Assembly: GCF_001559595.1 (NCBI RefSeq)
Contig: NZ_LNTY01000056.1
Span: 1 to 64,000 of the forward strand
DNA from: Enterovibrio coralii
GTDB lineage: Bacteria > Pseudomonadota > Gammaproteobacteria > Enterobacterales > Vibrionaceae
Direction of reading: 5' to 3'
DNA: 64,000 bases
The position numbers were made by a program, and so were the translations under genes. This document shows positions 17,108-26,948 of this stretch, piece by piece. Numbering within the stretch: the first letter of the stretch is position 1; the number at the start of each line of letters is the position of its first letter. Under the pieces are notes generated by a model, which saw only the letters and a program-made list of their open reading frames with translations, did not search any database and had not been told where the DNA came from.

Positions 17108-18114
17108 TGAAACCCTTTCTGATCGGTGCAATTGCGCTGGTCAGCCTGGTTGCCAATGCCTCGACGGAAGATAGCCCCGCCGAGGCATTGCTGCATAATA
17201 TGCACCAGGCTACCGAGCAGTTAGATTATGAACTGTCCTACATACTGGTTCGCAAAAACAGCATAGAACCCCTTCGTTTTCGACACGCGGTTGTCGATGG
17301 AAAATCCTTTGGTCAAATTGCCTATCTCAGTGGTCCGCCGCGCGAAGTGATTCGTCGTGGGGATGAGATCAGTTACTTTGAACCCGGCATTGATCCATTC
17401 ACGATTCAAAGCAATCAAATGGTCGCACCGCTGCCCGCGGTAATGCAGACCAATATTGACCACCTCGCAACCATGTACGATTTCGTGCCACTAGGGCGTG
17501 CCCGTGAAGCCGGTGTGGCGTGTGATGTGGTAAGAGTCTCCCCGAAAGACGGCGAGCGCTATTCCTACGTGCTGTGGATTGACCAAGATACCAAGCTGCT
17601 GGTGCGAGCAGATTTGCTGGGGCGTGATGGCGACCCGATTGAGCAATACCGTGCTTTGTCGGTGGTTGTCTCTCCGCAAGTGGGTGACATGATGCGTCAA
17701 TTGGCGACAGTAGAGTTGCCACCTGTCGTGCATCTGCCGAATAAGCCGAACACTGGGCTAAACTGGCAAGTGACCGATTTACCAGCGGGCTTCGAGCCGA
17801 TTTATCGCAACCGACACCGTCTTCTGATCACCGAGCGTCCGGTAGAAAGCCAGATGTTCAGTGATGGTCTGTTCAGTTTTTCGGTCTACTTGTCAGAAGC
17901 TGACAAGTTCTCTGTGCCAGAGCAGGTAGTACGTAAAGGGCGTAGAACGCTACATAGCCATCTTGTTGGCAATGCCGAGGTGACTGTGGTGGGCGACATT
18001 CCGCCAGCAACCGCGAAGAAAGTGGCGGAGTCTGTCCGCTTTGTGTCACAACCTAAAGCTCCGGCGGTTGCCGAGCCAACAACGCCTGCTGAGTCGGGTG
18101 TAGAAACACAATGA
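17107..18114 (+). CDS. rseB: sigma-E regulatory protein RseB
   Basis: 335 residues. It is a periplasmic protein that binds RseA and protects it from DegS until lipopolysaccharide or misfolded porin signals release it. The N-terminal signal peptide is about residues 1-20 (MKPFLIGAIALVSLVANAST). The large lipoprotein-like domain has YILVRKNSIEPLRFRHAV and GDEISYFEPG; the smaller C-terminal domain starts near LNWQVTDLPAGFE. The ATG overlaps the rseA stop, and the gene overlaps rseC by 4 bases (ATGA). Confidence 0.94.
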   Translation: MKPFLIGAIALVSLVANASTEDSPAEALLHNMHQATEQLDYELSYILVRKNSIEPLRFRHAVVDGKSFGQIAYLSGPPREVIRRGDEISYFEPGIDPFTIQSNQMVAPLPAVMQTNIDHLATMYDFVPLGRAREAGVACDVVRVSPKDGERYSYVLWIDQDTKLLVRADLLGRDGDPIEQYRALSVVVSPQVGDMMRQLATVELPPVVHLPNKPNTGLNWQVTDLPAGFEPIYRNRHRLLITERPVESQMFSDGLFSFSVYLSEADKFSVPEQVVRKGRRTLHSHLVGNAEVTVVGDIPPATAKKVAESVRFVSQPKAPAVAEPTTPAESGVETQ

Positions 18115-18605
18115 TCAAAGCACTTGCAGAAGTGACGGGCAATGGCGAAGGTTTCGTTTTTGTCCGTTGCCAACAAAAGACCAGTTGCGGCAGCTGCGCA
18201 TCCAAAAGCAGTTGTGGCACTGGCATCGTAAACAATGCGCTGCCGGGCAAAGTGCTCGATATTCGCGTGCCCTCTGACAAACCGCTCGCGGTAGGCTCTA
18301 TCATTGAGATCGGTTTGGAAGAACAAACGGTATTGAAGTCTGCGGCTGTGGTGTACGTGCTGCCGCTGGTTTTCGCCATGATCGGGGCTTTTTTCGGCCA
18401 GTTTCTCGCAAATTTACTGGCAGCCGGAGAAGGGGTGATTATCCTTTCTTCATTGGCCTTCGGTGGCGTGGGGTTGCTTGTAGCCCGCTCGGTTTCTCGC
18501 AAGATGGAACGCGATGCAGGTATGACGCCGACACTATTGCGAGTTTTAGGCACTTCGTTGACTGACATAGCGGTGATAAATGCCGCAACTGAGGATAGCG
18601 ACTAG
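18111..18605 (+). CDS. rseC: SoxR-reducing/sigma-E system protein RseC
   Basis: 164 residues, inner-membrane protein of the RseC/RsxC-associated family. The N-terminal cytoplasmic cysteine cluster (CQQKTSCGSCASKSSCGTG, about residues 20-38) is the family mark. Two membrane helices follow at about 78-103 and 106-126. E. coli RseC mildly affects sigma-E and takes part in reducing SoxR. Last gene of rpoE-rseABC; lepA starts 76 bases downstream. Confidence 0.93.
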   Translation: MIKALAEVTGNGEGFVFVRCQQKTSCGSCASKSSCGTGIVNNALPGKVLDIRVPSDKPLAVGSIIEIGLEEQTVLKSAAVVYVLPLVFAMIGAFFGQFLANLLAAGEGVIILSSLAFGGVGLLVARSVSRKMERDAGMTPTLLRVLGTSLTDIAVINAATEDSD

Positions 18606-18681
18606 CCATTAATTTCGGTAGAATCCCGCCACTTGATCTATAGATCTTCAAATTTTCACTAACGAGTTAGTCACACCATTT

Positions 18682-20477
18682 ATGAAGCACATTCGTAACT
18701 TTTCGATTATTGCCCACATTGACCACGGTAAATCGACCCTATCAGACCGCTTGATTCAGGTTTGTGGTGGTCTTACAGACCGTGAAATGGCAGCACAGGT
18801 TCTGGACTCAATGGATCTGGAGCGCGAACGTGGTATCACCATCAAAGCACAGAGTGTGACGCTGAATTATGCAGCGCAAGATGGGGAAACCTATCAGCTG
18901 AACTTCATCGACACCCCAGGACACGTTGACTTCTCTTACGAAGTATCGCGTTCTCTGGCGGCGTGTGAGGGTGCTTTGCTGGTGGTGGACGCGGGTCAGG
19001 GCGTAGAAGCTCAGACACTGGCGAACTGCTACACCGCGATTGAAATGGACCTGGAAGTGGTGCCAATTCTGAACAAAATCGACCTGCCAGCAGCCGATCC
19101 TGACCGCGTAGCGGAAGAGATTGAGGACATCGTTGGTATCGATGCAACAGAAGCAACCCGCTGTTCAGCGAAAACTGGTCTGGGCGTAGATCTGGTTCTG
19201 GAAGATATTGTTAAAAACATTCCGGCACCAGAAGGTGACCCAGATGCGCCGCTACAAGCACTGATCATCGACTCATGGTTCGATAACTATCTGGGCGTTG
19301 TGTCTCTGGTTCGCATCAAAAACGGCGAGCTGAAAAAAGGCGAAAAGATCAAAGTGATGAGCACTGGCCAAGTTTGGGGTGTTGATCGCTTAGGTATCTT
19401 CACACCAAAACAAACTGACACCCAAGTGCTGCGCACCGGTGAGGTGGGCTGGGTTGTTTGTGGTATTAAAGACATCTTGGGCGCACCAGTAGGTGATACC
19501 CTGACACTGGCGAAACACGGCGCGGAAACTGCATTGCCAGGCTTTAAGAAAGTGAAGCCGCAGGTTTACGCGGGTCTGTTCCCTGTATCATCTGACGACT
19601 ACGAAAACTTCCGCGATGCGCTGGGCAAACTGAGCTTGAACGATGCGTCTCTGTTCTATGAACCAGAGAACTCAGCAGCACTGGGCTTTGGCTTCCGTTG
19701 TGGTTTCCTTGGCATGCTGCACATGGAAATCATCCAAGAGCGTTTGGAGCGTGAATACGATCTAGACCTGATCACCACGGCACCAACCGTAGTGTACGAA
19801 GTGAAGAAAACCAATGGTGACACCTTGTATGTTGATAGCCCGGCGAAACTGCCAGCGGTTAACGACATCGACATCATGGGTGAGCCAATTGCGCGCTGTA
19901 ACATTCTGGTGCCTGCGGAATACCTGGGTAACGTTATTACTCTGTGTGTTGAGAAGCGTGGCGTGCAGGTGGACATGGTTTACCACGGTAACCAAGTTGC
20001 ACTGACGTACGACATTCCAATGGCAGAAGTGTACTGGACTTCTTCGACCGTCTGAAGTCGACCTCTCGTGGTTACGCGTCGCTGGATTACAATTTCCAAC
20101 GTTACGAAGCGTCAAACATGGTACGTGTAGACGTACTGCTGAATGGCGACAACGTGGATGCACTTGCAATCATCACGCACAAAGACCAAGCACAATCACG
20201 CGGCCGTGATCTGGTTGAGAAGATGAAAGAATTCATCCCTCGTCAACAGTTCGATATCGCGATTCAGGCGGCTATCGGTAACCACATAATTGCCCGTTCT
20301 ACGGTTAAACAGCTGCGTAAAAACGTAACCGCGAAGTGTTACGGCGGTGACGTAAGCCGTAAGAAGAAACTGCTGCAGAAGCAGAAAGAAGGTAAGAAAC
20401 GTATGAAGCAGATCGGTAACGTAGAACTGCCTCAAGAAGCGTTCTTGGCGATTCTGCACGTAGGCAAAGACAAGTAA
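18682..20477 (+). CDS. lepA: elongation factor 4 / LepA GTPase (one apparent frameshift)
   Basis: Ribosome-associated translational GTPase (EF4). GTPase motifs are in order: AHIDHGKST (G1), RERGIT (G2), DTPGHVDF (G3), NKID (G4). The LepA-specific C-terminal domain follows. The frame breaks near 20031 in MAEV|VLDFFDRLKSTSRGYAS. Adding one G restores VLDFFDRL and runs through to the stop at 20477, giving 598 residues, the normal length. The C-terminal tail (KKKLLQKQKEGKKRMKQIGN) is perfect. A likely sequencing deletion, as in other loci here. Confidence 0.93.
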
Positions 20478-20527
20478 CCTGAGTTTCGCATAACGCTGAA
20501 TCGAGGTTTCAAAAAAGCAATAAATAC

Positions 20528-20551
20528 CTAACTTCTCTTATGAGAAGTCAG
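20528..20551. promoter_or_regulatory. Hairpin in the lepA-lepB gap
   Basis: The perfect stem ACTTCTC (20531-20537) and GAGAAGT (20542-20548) with loop TTAT is extended by CCT/AGG pairs. There is no T-run, so it is not a good terminator. It could be a processing or RNase III site in the lepB-rnc mRNA; this is inference. Confidence 0.35.
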
Positions 20552-20592
20552 GTTTAGAAATAAAAACGGATTTGGAAGGTTAGGGGAACACA

Positions 20593-21491
20593 ATGGCTAA
20601 TACTTTTTCGCTGATTTTGGTGCTGGTCACCCTGTTTACGGGGATCATTTGGGCACTGGATAAATTTGTATGGGCACCGCGTCGTCAGCAAAAAGCGGCA
20701 GACGTGCTCCAAATAGAAAGCGGAGAAGTGAGTGAAGAGCAAGTGGCGCAAGTCGCTCCTCAGCAAGTTGGATTGAAACATCTGCTTCTGTGTTCCCTGT
20801 TATCGGCCTGGTATTGGTTCTGCGCTCGTTTATCTATGAGCCGTTCCAAATCCCGTCTGGTTCCATGATGCCGACCTTGCTGGTAGGCGACTTCATCTTG
20901 GTAGAGAAGTTTGCTTACGGCTTGAAAGACCCTGTGTTCCGCCATCAGTTGATTGAAACCGGTGAGCCGGAGCGTGGTGACGTGGTGGTGTTTAAGTACC
21001 CGCCACAACCTAGCGTTGACTTTATCAAGCGTGTTATCGGTTTGCCGGGCGACACCGTGCGTTATACCGAAGACAAGCGTATCTGTATTGAGAAGAAAGG
21101 CGAATCTACCTGCGAATTCGTGCCGGTAGATAACGTTCATCAGAGCAGGTTTACACAACGTGGTGTTAACCTGATCCAAGCTGAAGAAATGCTCGGGAAA
21201 GAGCCGCACGAAATTTTGGTGAATCCATACATTCCAAATCAAACCGGTCAGTACTATCCAACGCCGGGTTTGGGTGAGTGGGTGGTTCCTGAAGGTGAAT
21301 ACTTCGTGATGGGTGACAACCGTGACAACAGTAAGGACAGTCGCTTCTGGGGATTCGTGCCTGAAGAAAATCTGGTGGGTAAAGCAGTCGGTATCTGGAT
21401 CAGTTTCGAATTTGACGAACAAGGCGACAGCTTCTTGCCGTCTTGGGTACCTGTCGGCGTGCGGTTCAACCGCATCGGCGGCATTGATTAA
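20593..21491 (+). CDS. lepB: signal peptidase I (one apparent frameshift)
   Basis: Inner-membrane serine protease that removes signal peptides from exported proteins. The N-terminal helix is at residues 3-23 (TFSLILVLVTLFTGIIWALD). The frame breaks near 20768; one extra base restores WIETSASVFPVIGLVLVLRS and joins the second helix to the catalytic domain. Catalytic Ser is in IPSGSMMPTLLVGD and catalytic Lys in FIKRVIGLPGD. The box GDNRDNSKDSRFWG is present and the protein ends RIGGID. Repaired length is 299 residues, in family range. It lies between lepA and rnc, the conserved order. Confidence 0.92.
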
Positions 21492-21502
21492 CTTGGAACG
21501 AC

Positions 21503-22177
21503 ATGACAACACCAACAAATAAATTGCAGCGTCGTATCGGCTATGAATTTAGCGATGCGGCGCTTCTTAGTCTCGCCCTGACACACCGTAGCGCCAGTGG
21601 AAACCACAATGAGCGCTTGGAGTTTCTGGGTGATTCTATTTTGAGTTTCGTTATTGCTGACGATCTCTACCATCGTTTCCCGAACGTTGATGAAGGTGAC
21701 ATGAGCCGTATGCGTGCAACGCTGGTTCGTGGTAACACGCTGGCCGAACTGGGCCGCGAGTTTGATCTTGGTGACGTATTGCAATTGGGCCCGGGTGAGC
21801 TGAAAAGTGGTGGTTTCCGCCGTGATTCAATTCTGGCCGATGCGGTAGAAGCCATTATCGGTGCTATCTATCTCGACAGCGATCTGGAAACGGTACGTGG
21901 AATTGTACTGGGTTGGTATAAAGAGCGTCTGGAAACCATTCAACCAGGTGCGAACCAAAAAGACCCAAAAACACGCCTTCAGGAATTCCTGCAAGGGCGT
22001 CGCAAACCACTGCCTGCCTATAATGTGATTAAAGTGCAGGGTGAAGCACACAACCAACAGTTCACGGTTGAGTGCGAAATCGCAGGTCTGGATCGACCTG
22101 TAGTAGGTAAAGGCAGCAGTCGACGCAAGGCTGAGCAAGCGGCTGCAGAACTGGCATTAGAAAAGCTGGATTCATGA
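21503..22177 (+). CDS. rnc: ribonuclease III
   Basis: 224 residues (E. coli 226). Double-stranded RNA endonuclease for rRNA and mRNA processing. The family signature NERLEFLGDSIL (about residues 36-47) carries acidic active-site residues; the second acidic set is DAVEAIIGAIYLD. The C-terminal double-stranded RNA-binding domain starts near PKTRLQEFLQG and ends GSSRRKAEQAAAELALEKL. Start ATG 12 bases after lepB follows TTGGAACGAC. The stop overlaps era by 4 bases (ATGA). Confidence 0.96.
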   Translation: MTTPTNKLQRRIGYEFSDAALLSLALTHRSASGNHNERLEFLGDSILSFVIADDLYHRFPNVDEGDMSRMRATLVRGNTLAELGREFDLGDVLQLGPGELKSGGFRRDSILADAVEAIIGAIYLDSDLETVRGIVLGWYKERLETIQPGANQKDPKTRLQEFLQGRRKPLPAYNVIKVQGEAHNQQFTVECEIAGLDRPVVGKGSSRRKAEQAAAELALEKLDS

Positions 22178-23088
22178 CAGATACGCACGAAATTCGCCAC
22201 TGTGGCTTTATCGCCATTGTTGGTCGCCCGAATGTAGGCAAATCGACACTTCTGAACCGCTTGGTGGGTCAAAAGCTGTCTATCACATCACGTAAGCCGC
22301 AAACCACGCGTCACCGCATCATGGGTGTTGATACCCGTGACGGTTTCCAGGCGGTATACGTAGATACGCCGGGACTTCACATCGAAGAGAAGCGTACCAT
22401 CAACCGACTGATGAACCGTGCAGCGTCAAGCTCACTGACCGACGTTGAGTTGGTATTGTTCCTTGTCGATGGCACGGTGTGGACTGCAGATGACGAAATG
22501 GTATTAAACAAGCTCAAGAAATCAGGGCTGCCAGTCGTTTTGCTGATCAACAAAGTGGATAACGTCAAAGAGAAAGCGGAGCTTTTCCCTCACCTTCAAG
22601 CGTTGAGCGAAAAGATGGACTTCGTAGATGTTGTGCCTGTTTCTGCAAAGAGCGGTAAGAACATCGATGTGGTTGAAAAGCTGGTTCGCGAACACTTGCC
22701 TGAAGGCCAGTGGTACTTCCCAGAAGAGTATGTGACCGACCGTTCTCAACGCTTTATGGCGTCTGAAATCATCCGTGAAAAGCTGATGCGTTTCACCGGT
22801 GACGAGCTGCCATACTCAGTGACCGTAGAAATCGAACGCTTTGACTACAACCCAGAAACCGACGGTTTTGAAATCAACGGTCTTATCTTAGTTGAGCGTA
22901 GCGGCCAGAAGAAAATGGTGATTGGCAAAGGTGGCGATAAAATCAAAACCATCGGCCGTGAAGCCCGTCTGGACATGCAAGAGCTGTTCGACCGCAAGGT
23001 TTACCTTGAGCTTTGGGTAAAAGTGAAATCGGGTTGGGCTGATGACGAGCGCGCGCTGCGCAGTCTTGGCTACATCGACGATCTATAA
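22174..23088 (+). CDS. era: GTPase Era
   Basis: 304 residues. Essential GTPase for 16S rRNA maturation and 30S assembly. G1 is GRPNVGKST (near residue 16), G3 DTPG, and G4 NKVD. The C-terminal KH RNA-binding domain contains MVIGKGGDKIKTIG. Translationally coupled to rnc by an ATGA overlap. Confidence 0.97.
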   Translation: MTDTHEIRHCGFIAIVGRPNVGKSTLLNRLVGQKLSITSRKPQTTRHRIMGVDTRDGFQAVYVDTPGLHIEEKRTINRLMNRAASSSLTDVELVLFLVDGTVWTADDEMVLNKLKKSGLPVVLLINKVDNVKEKAELFPHLQALSEKMDFVDVVPVSAKSGKNIDVVEKLVREHLPEGQWYFPEEYVTDRSQRFMASEIIREKLMRFTGDELPYSVTVEIERFDYNPETDGFEINGLILVERSGQKKMVIGKGGDKIKTIGREARLDMQELFDRKVYLELWVKVKSGWADDERALRSLGYIDDL

Positions 23089-23120
23089 GCCATCACTTTA
23101 TAGAAAACACCAGGAGCAAT

Positions 23121-23832
23121 ATGGAAGGCTTGCAGCGCTGCTTTGTCCTGCACTCACGACCTTACAGTGAGACCAGCCTTATTCTGGATGTTTTTAGCGA
23201 AAACCACGGGCGCGTCAGCATCATGGCGAAAGGTGCCCGTGGTAAGCGTTCTCCTTTGAAAGGGGCATTGCAGCCTTTACGCCTCTATTGATGAAATGGT
23301 CCGGTCGCGGCGAGATGCGCACATTGCGTCAAGCTGAAGCATGGGACTTGCCATTCCGCTCTCCGGTAACGCACTTTTTTCTGGTTTCTACCTCAACGAA
23401 ATCTTAAGTCGCGTGGTCGAGCAGGAAACTGGCTACCATCAACTCTTTTATGACTATGTCACCGCGCTAACGGAACTCGCCCAGCACAGCAACCCTGAGC
23501 CGGCGTTGCGTCGCTTCGAGCTCGCGCTGCTGGACTCGCTCGGCTACGGGGTCGACTTTCTGCACTGTGCCGGTAGCGGTGAACCTGTCGATGAAGCCAT
23601 GACGTATATTTTTCGTGAACAACAAGGCTTTGTCGCGTCATTGATGAAAAGTCACAACCTCGCGTTTACTGGCAGTGACTTGCTGGCTTTGGCCTCCCGC
23701 CAGTTTACAACCAGCGACCAGTTAAAAGCGGCGAAACGCTTTACACGGCTGGCACTCAAGCCTTATCTTGGGTCGAAACCTCTCAAAAGCAGAGAGTTAT
23801 TTTTGTTAAGAACAAGGAAATCAACGCAATGA
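23121..23832 (+). CDS. recO: DNA repair protein RecO (two apparent frameshifts)
   Basis: Recombination mediator that works with RecF and RecR to load RecA. It starts at ATG 23121 after CCAGGAGCAAT with MEGLQRCFVLHSRPYSETSL and DVFSENHGRVS, the OB-fold domain. The frame breaks near 23276 (one T missing; restores LQPFTPLLMKW) and again near 23341 (one A missing; restores QAEAMGLAIPLSG). Repaired length is 237 residues against 242 in E. coli. The helical C-terminal domain (YLNEILSRVVEQETGYHQLF) is intact to the stop, which overlaps pdxJ by 4 bases. Confidence 0.9.
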
Positions 23833-24560
23833 ATACCATTTACCTGGGCGTGAATATTGACCATGTGGCGACTGTTCGTAATGCGCGTGGCACCAAGTAC
23901 CCTGATCCAGTCCATGCGGCGGAAATTGCGGAGCGTGCTGGTGCTGATGGTATTACTGTCCATTTGCGTGAAGACCGCCGTCATATCAAAGACCGTGACG
24001 TTTACATCCTGCGTGACACACTGCAAACACGCATGAACCTAGAAATGGCCGTGACGGAAGAAATGGTAAACATCGCTCTGGATGTAAAACCTGCTTACGT
24101 TTGTCTGGTACCAGAGAAGCGTGAAGAACTGACCACTGAAGGCGGTCTGGACGTTGCGGGTCAGCTTGAGAAAATCAAAGCTGCAACGGAAACGCTGAAC
24201 GCTGCGGGTATCAAGGTTTCTCTGTTCATTGACGCGGATCGCGATCAAATCGATGCAGCGAAAGCGTGTGGCGCACCATTTATCGAACTGCACACCGGTG
24301 CTTACGCTGAAGCGGAAACCGATGAAGATATGCAAGCTGAGCTGAAGAAAATCGCAGCGGCGGCAAGCTACGCGCACGATTTGGGTATCAAAGTAAACGC
24401 GGGCCACGGCCTGACGTACCACAACGTTACCCCAATCGCGAAAATCCCAGAGATTTATGAGCTGAACATCGGTCACGCGATCATTGGTCGTGCTGTATTC
24501 GACGGTTTGCCAAAAGCGGTTGCTGACATGAAAGCCATCATGCAGGAAGCACGTCGTTAA
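23829..24560 (+). CDS. pdxJ: pyridoxine 5'-phosphate synthase
   Basis: 243 residues, TIM barrel. It condenses 1-deoxyxylulose-5-phosphate with aminoacetone phosphate to give pyridoxine phosphate. The N-terminal family motif GVNIDHVATVRNARGTKYPD (about residues 7-26), the EMAVTEEM segment with a catalytic Glu, and the phosphate-binding end (NAGHGLTYHN; IGHAIIGRAVFDGL) are present. The ATG overlaps recO and the TAA overlaps the acpS ATG by one base, so recO-pdxJ-acpS are coupled. Confidence 0.97.
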   Translation: MNTIYLGVNIDHVATVRNARGTKYPDPVHAAEIAERAGADGITVHLREDRRHIKDRDVYILRDTLQTRMNLEMAVTEEMVNIALDVKPAYVCLVPEKREELTTEGGLDVAGQLEKIKAATETLNAAGIKVSLFIDADRDQIDAAKACGAPFIELHTGAYAEAETDEDMQAELKKIAAAASYAHDLGIKVNAGHGLTYHNVTPIAKIPEIYELNIGHAIIGRAVFDGLPKAVADMKAIMQEARR

Positions 24561-24949
24561 TGGCCGTTGTCGGTTTAGGAACTGACATTGCTGAGATCGG
24601 GCGATTTGATACTATCATCGCCCGAAAAACGGGGGATGCGTTTGCTGAGCGTGTCCTTACGTCATCAGAGCTTGAAAAGTACCAGCAAACCAAACAGAAA
24701 GCGCGCTATCTGGCCAAACGCTTTGCGGTCAAAGAGGCGGCCTCTAAAGCGTTAGGGACGGGGATTGCTTGTGGTGTGACCTTTCATGATTTCGAAGTTA
24801 CCAATGATGAAAGAGGCAAACCATTGTTAACCTTGTCGGGTGTCGCCAAGCAAATGGCAGACAGCTTAGGCGTAAACAATGTTTTGCTGACCATCGCTGA
24901 TGAAAAACGCTATGCCGTCGCCACCGTATTGCTAGAGCGTGCGGTGTAA
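24560..24949 (+). CDS. acpS: holo-[acyl-carrier-protein] synthase
   Basis: 129 residues. It transfers 4'-phosphopantetheine from CoA to a serine of acyl carrier proteins. Motifs are GLGTDIAEIGRF (residues 6-17, with the Mg-binding Asp) and KRFAVKEAASKALGTGI (about 53-69, with the catalytic Glu). Last gene of the rnc-era-recO-pdxJ-acpS run, converging on the polyene-like cluster. It could activate the carrier protein at 31406, although those clusters often bring their own transferase. Confidence 0.96.
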   Translation: MAVVGLGTDIAEIGRFDTIIARKTGDAFAERVLTSSELEKYQQTKQKARYLAKRFAVKEAASKALGTGIACGVTFHDFEVTNDERGKPLLTLSGVAKQMADSLGVNNVLLTIADEKRYAVATVLLERAV

Positions 24950-24967
24950 TCAAGAATAAAAAGAAAA

Positions 24968-24990
24968 CGCCCGCGATTTGCGGGCGATTT
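24968..24990. terminator. Bidirectional terminator between acpS and the ketosynthase gene
   Basis: The stem CGCCCGC (24968-24974) and GCGGGCG (24980-24986) is followed by ATTTTGTTT. On the minus strand it is followed by GTTTTCTTTTT. It sits between two convergent genes. Confidence 0.8.
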
Positions 24991-24993
24991 TGT

Positions 24994-26226
24994 TTAGCCA
25001 GTAAAGCGTTTGAAGATGATGGAGGTGTTCACGCCGCCAAAGGCGAAGTTATTGCTCATGATGTATTCGCAATCAATCTTGCGCTCTTCACCACGAATAT
25101 AGTCGAGCTCACCACACGCTGGGTCGACGTTGTCGAGGTTCAGTGTCGGACTGAACCAACCGTGGTTCATCATTTCAATCGCAAGCCACGCTTCAATCGC
25201 TCCACACGCCCCTAAGGTGTGGCCGAAGTAACTCTTAAGCGAGCTGATCGGCATACGTGAACCGAACACATTCGCGGTCGCTTGGGTTTCAGCAATATCC
25301 CCTTTGCTGGTGGCGGTGCCGTGTGCTGACACATAGCCAATTTGCTCCGCACTCAGGCCTGCGTTTCTCAACGCATTCTCCATACAGATTTGCATGGTTT
25401 CCATTTTCGGGTCGGTGATATGGGCTGCGTCGCAGTTGCTAGCAAAGCCAACAATTTCGGCGTAAATCGTTGCACCGCGCGCTTTAGCGTGTTCATAGTC
25501 TTCGAGCACCAAAGAGCCTGCGCCTTCACCGATAACGATGCCATCACGATTCACGTCAAACGGACGCGGCGTTGCTTCTGGCGTCTCGTTTTTCTGGCTG
25601 GTGGCATACAAGGTGTCAAAGACTGCTGGCTGGGTAGGACAAAGTTCGTCGGCACCACCTGCTACCATTGCGGTTTGATAGCCGTGTTTGATGGCTTCAT
25701 AAGAATACCCAATCGCCTGACTGCCTGATGTACAGGCACTGCTGGTTGGGATCACGCGACCGCGCAGGCCAAAGAACAAACCGACATTGACCGCGGTAGT
25801 GGCGGGCATCATCTGTACGTAGGTATTGGCGGTGATCGCTTCCGTGGTTTTCTGCTCCATCATGATAGAAAACGCACGTGAAGGACCATTACTGCCGGTG
25901 GAGGATCCAAACGCCACACCGGTTTGACCGTTGTTCAGTACGTCCATACCCATGAGGCCAGATTGGATGAGTGCCAGCTCCGTCGCCACGGTGGAGTATT
26001 TCGCCACTAAGCCCATGCTGCGCACTTGCTTGCGGCCGTAGTGTTTAGGAAGGATAAACTCTTCAAGGGGCGCAGTGAGTCGCGTATTCAAGCCATTGTA
26101 TTGCTCTAATGACGCCGTGTATTTCACGGCATTCTTGTGCTCGCGCAGGCGAGAGGAGACGGCATCCCAGTGGTTACCAAAGGCGGTGACACCCGCCATG
26201 CCAGTAACGACAACGCGTCTGTTCAT
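24994..26226 (-). CDS. beta-ketoacyl-ACP synthase, FabF-like (ApeR/ApeO-like)
   Basis: 410 residues, thiolase fold. The full Cys-His-His triad is visible: C165 in SSACTSGSQ, H302 in SAHGTATSKGD and H336 in YFGHTLGACG. This is therefore an active condensing enzyme, not a chain-length factor. The sequence differs from housekeeping FabF (for example TGSNGPSRAF and MMPATTAVNVGLF) and resembles ketosynthases of aryl-polyene clusters. Its ATG overlaps the ketoreductase stop by 4 bases. It is the last gene of the minus-strand cluster 31660-24994 and the only ketosynthase in it. The function in aryl-primed chain extension is inferred from context. Confidence 0.85.
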   Translation of the reverse strand: MNRRVVVTGMAGVTAFGNHWDAVSSRLREHKNAVKYTASLEQYNGLNTRLTAPLEEFILPKHYGRKQVRSMGLVAKYSTVATELALIQSGLMGMDVLNNGQTGVAFGSSTGSNGPSRAFSIMMEQKTTEAITANTYVQMMPATTAVNVGLFFGLRGRVIPTSSACTSGSQAIGYSYEAIKHGYQTAMVAGGADELCPTQPAVFDTLYATSQKNETPEATPRPFDVNRDGIVIGEGAGSLVLEDYEHAKARGATIYAEIVGFASNCDAAHITDPKMETMQICMENALRNAGLSAEQIGYVSAHGTATSKGDIAETQATANVFGSRMPISSLKSYFGHTLGACGAIEAWLAIEMMNHGWFSPTLNLDNVDPACGELDYIRGEERKIDCEYIMSNNFAFGGVNTSIIFKRFTG

Positions 26227-26948
26227 CGGAAACCTCCATTTATCGATATTACTTGTCGGGTGATATAACTCGCGGCATCAGACATCAGGAAGCTCACCAG
26301 ATTGGCGACCTCCTCTGGGGTGCCCATGCGGTTGAGGGCGATGTCTGGCAGGGCTTTGGCGAGGATTCGTTCGTCGATCATGCCGGTATCAATCAGGCCC
26401 GGTGCCACGCAGTTGACGGTGATGTTGCGTTTACCAAGCTCCATCGCCAGTGCCTTGGTGGCACCGATGATCCCAGCTTTGGCGGCGCTGTAATTGGTTT
26501 GTCCTGAGTTGCCGATCAGGCCAGATACGGAAGACATAGTGATAATCCGTCCGCCGCTTCTGAGTCTGATCATCGGCATCACACAGGGGTGAATTACGTT
26601 GTAGAAGCTGTCGAGGTTGGTATGAACCACGCCATCCCATTCTTCTTCAGTCATGGCGGGAAAGGCGGTGTCGGCGGTCACACCCGCGTTGTTGACGATG
26701 CCGTAATACGCGCCGAATGCGTCAATATCACTTTCAATGACATCGCGGCATTCTTCGCGGTTTCGAATATCAAAACGGATGATCCTGCCGCTGCCGCCTA
26801 ATGCGTCTATTTCATTTAGGGTTTCTCGTGCACCCGCTTCGTCATTGCCGTAGTGAACGACAATTTCAAAACCGGCTTTCGCCAATGTCACGGCAATCGC
26901 GCGGCCTATGCCTTTACTGGCACCCGTGACCATAACAGAGCGCGTCAT
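26223..26948 (-). CDS. 3-ketoacyl-ACP reductase, FabG-like (ApeQ-like)
   Basis: 241 residues from ATG 26948; a longer in-frame extension runs into the upstream gene. Short-chain dehydrogenase with NADP-binding motif TGASKGIGRA (about residues 8-17), NNAG, and catalytic Ser-Tyr-Lys in MSSVSGLIGNSGQTNYSAAK. The C-terminus (MSDAASYITRQVISINGGFR) is FabG-like. It should reduce the 3-keto group after each condensation. Both ends overlap neighbours by 4 bases, so it is tightly coupled to the dehydratase and ketosynthase genes. Confidence 0.87.
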   Translation of the reverse strand: MTRSVMVTGASKGIGRAIAVTLAKAGFEIVVHYGNDEAGARETLNEIDALGGSGRIIRFDIRNREECRDVIESDIDAFGAYYGIVNNAGVTADTAFPAMTEEEWDGVVHTNLDSFYNVIHPCVMPMIRLRSGGRIITMSSVSGLIGNSGQTNYSAAKAGIIGATKALAMELGKRNITVNCVAPGLIDTGMIDERILAKALPDIALNRMGTPEEVANLVSFLMSDAASYITRQVISINGGFR

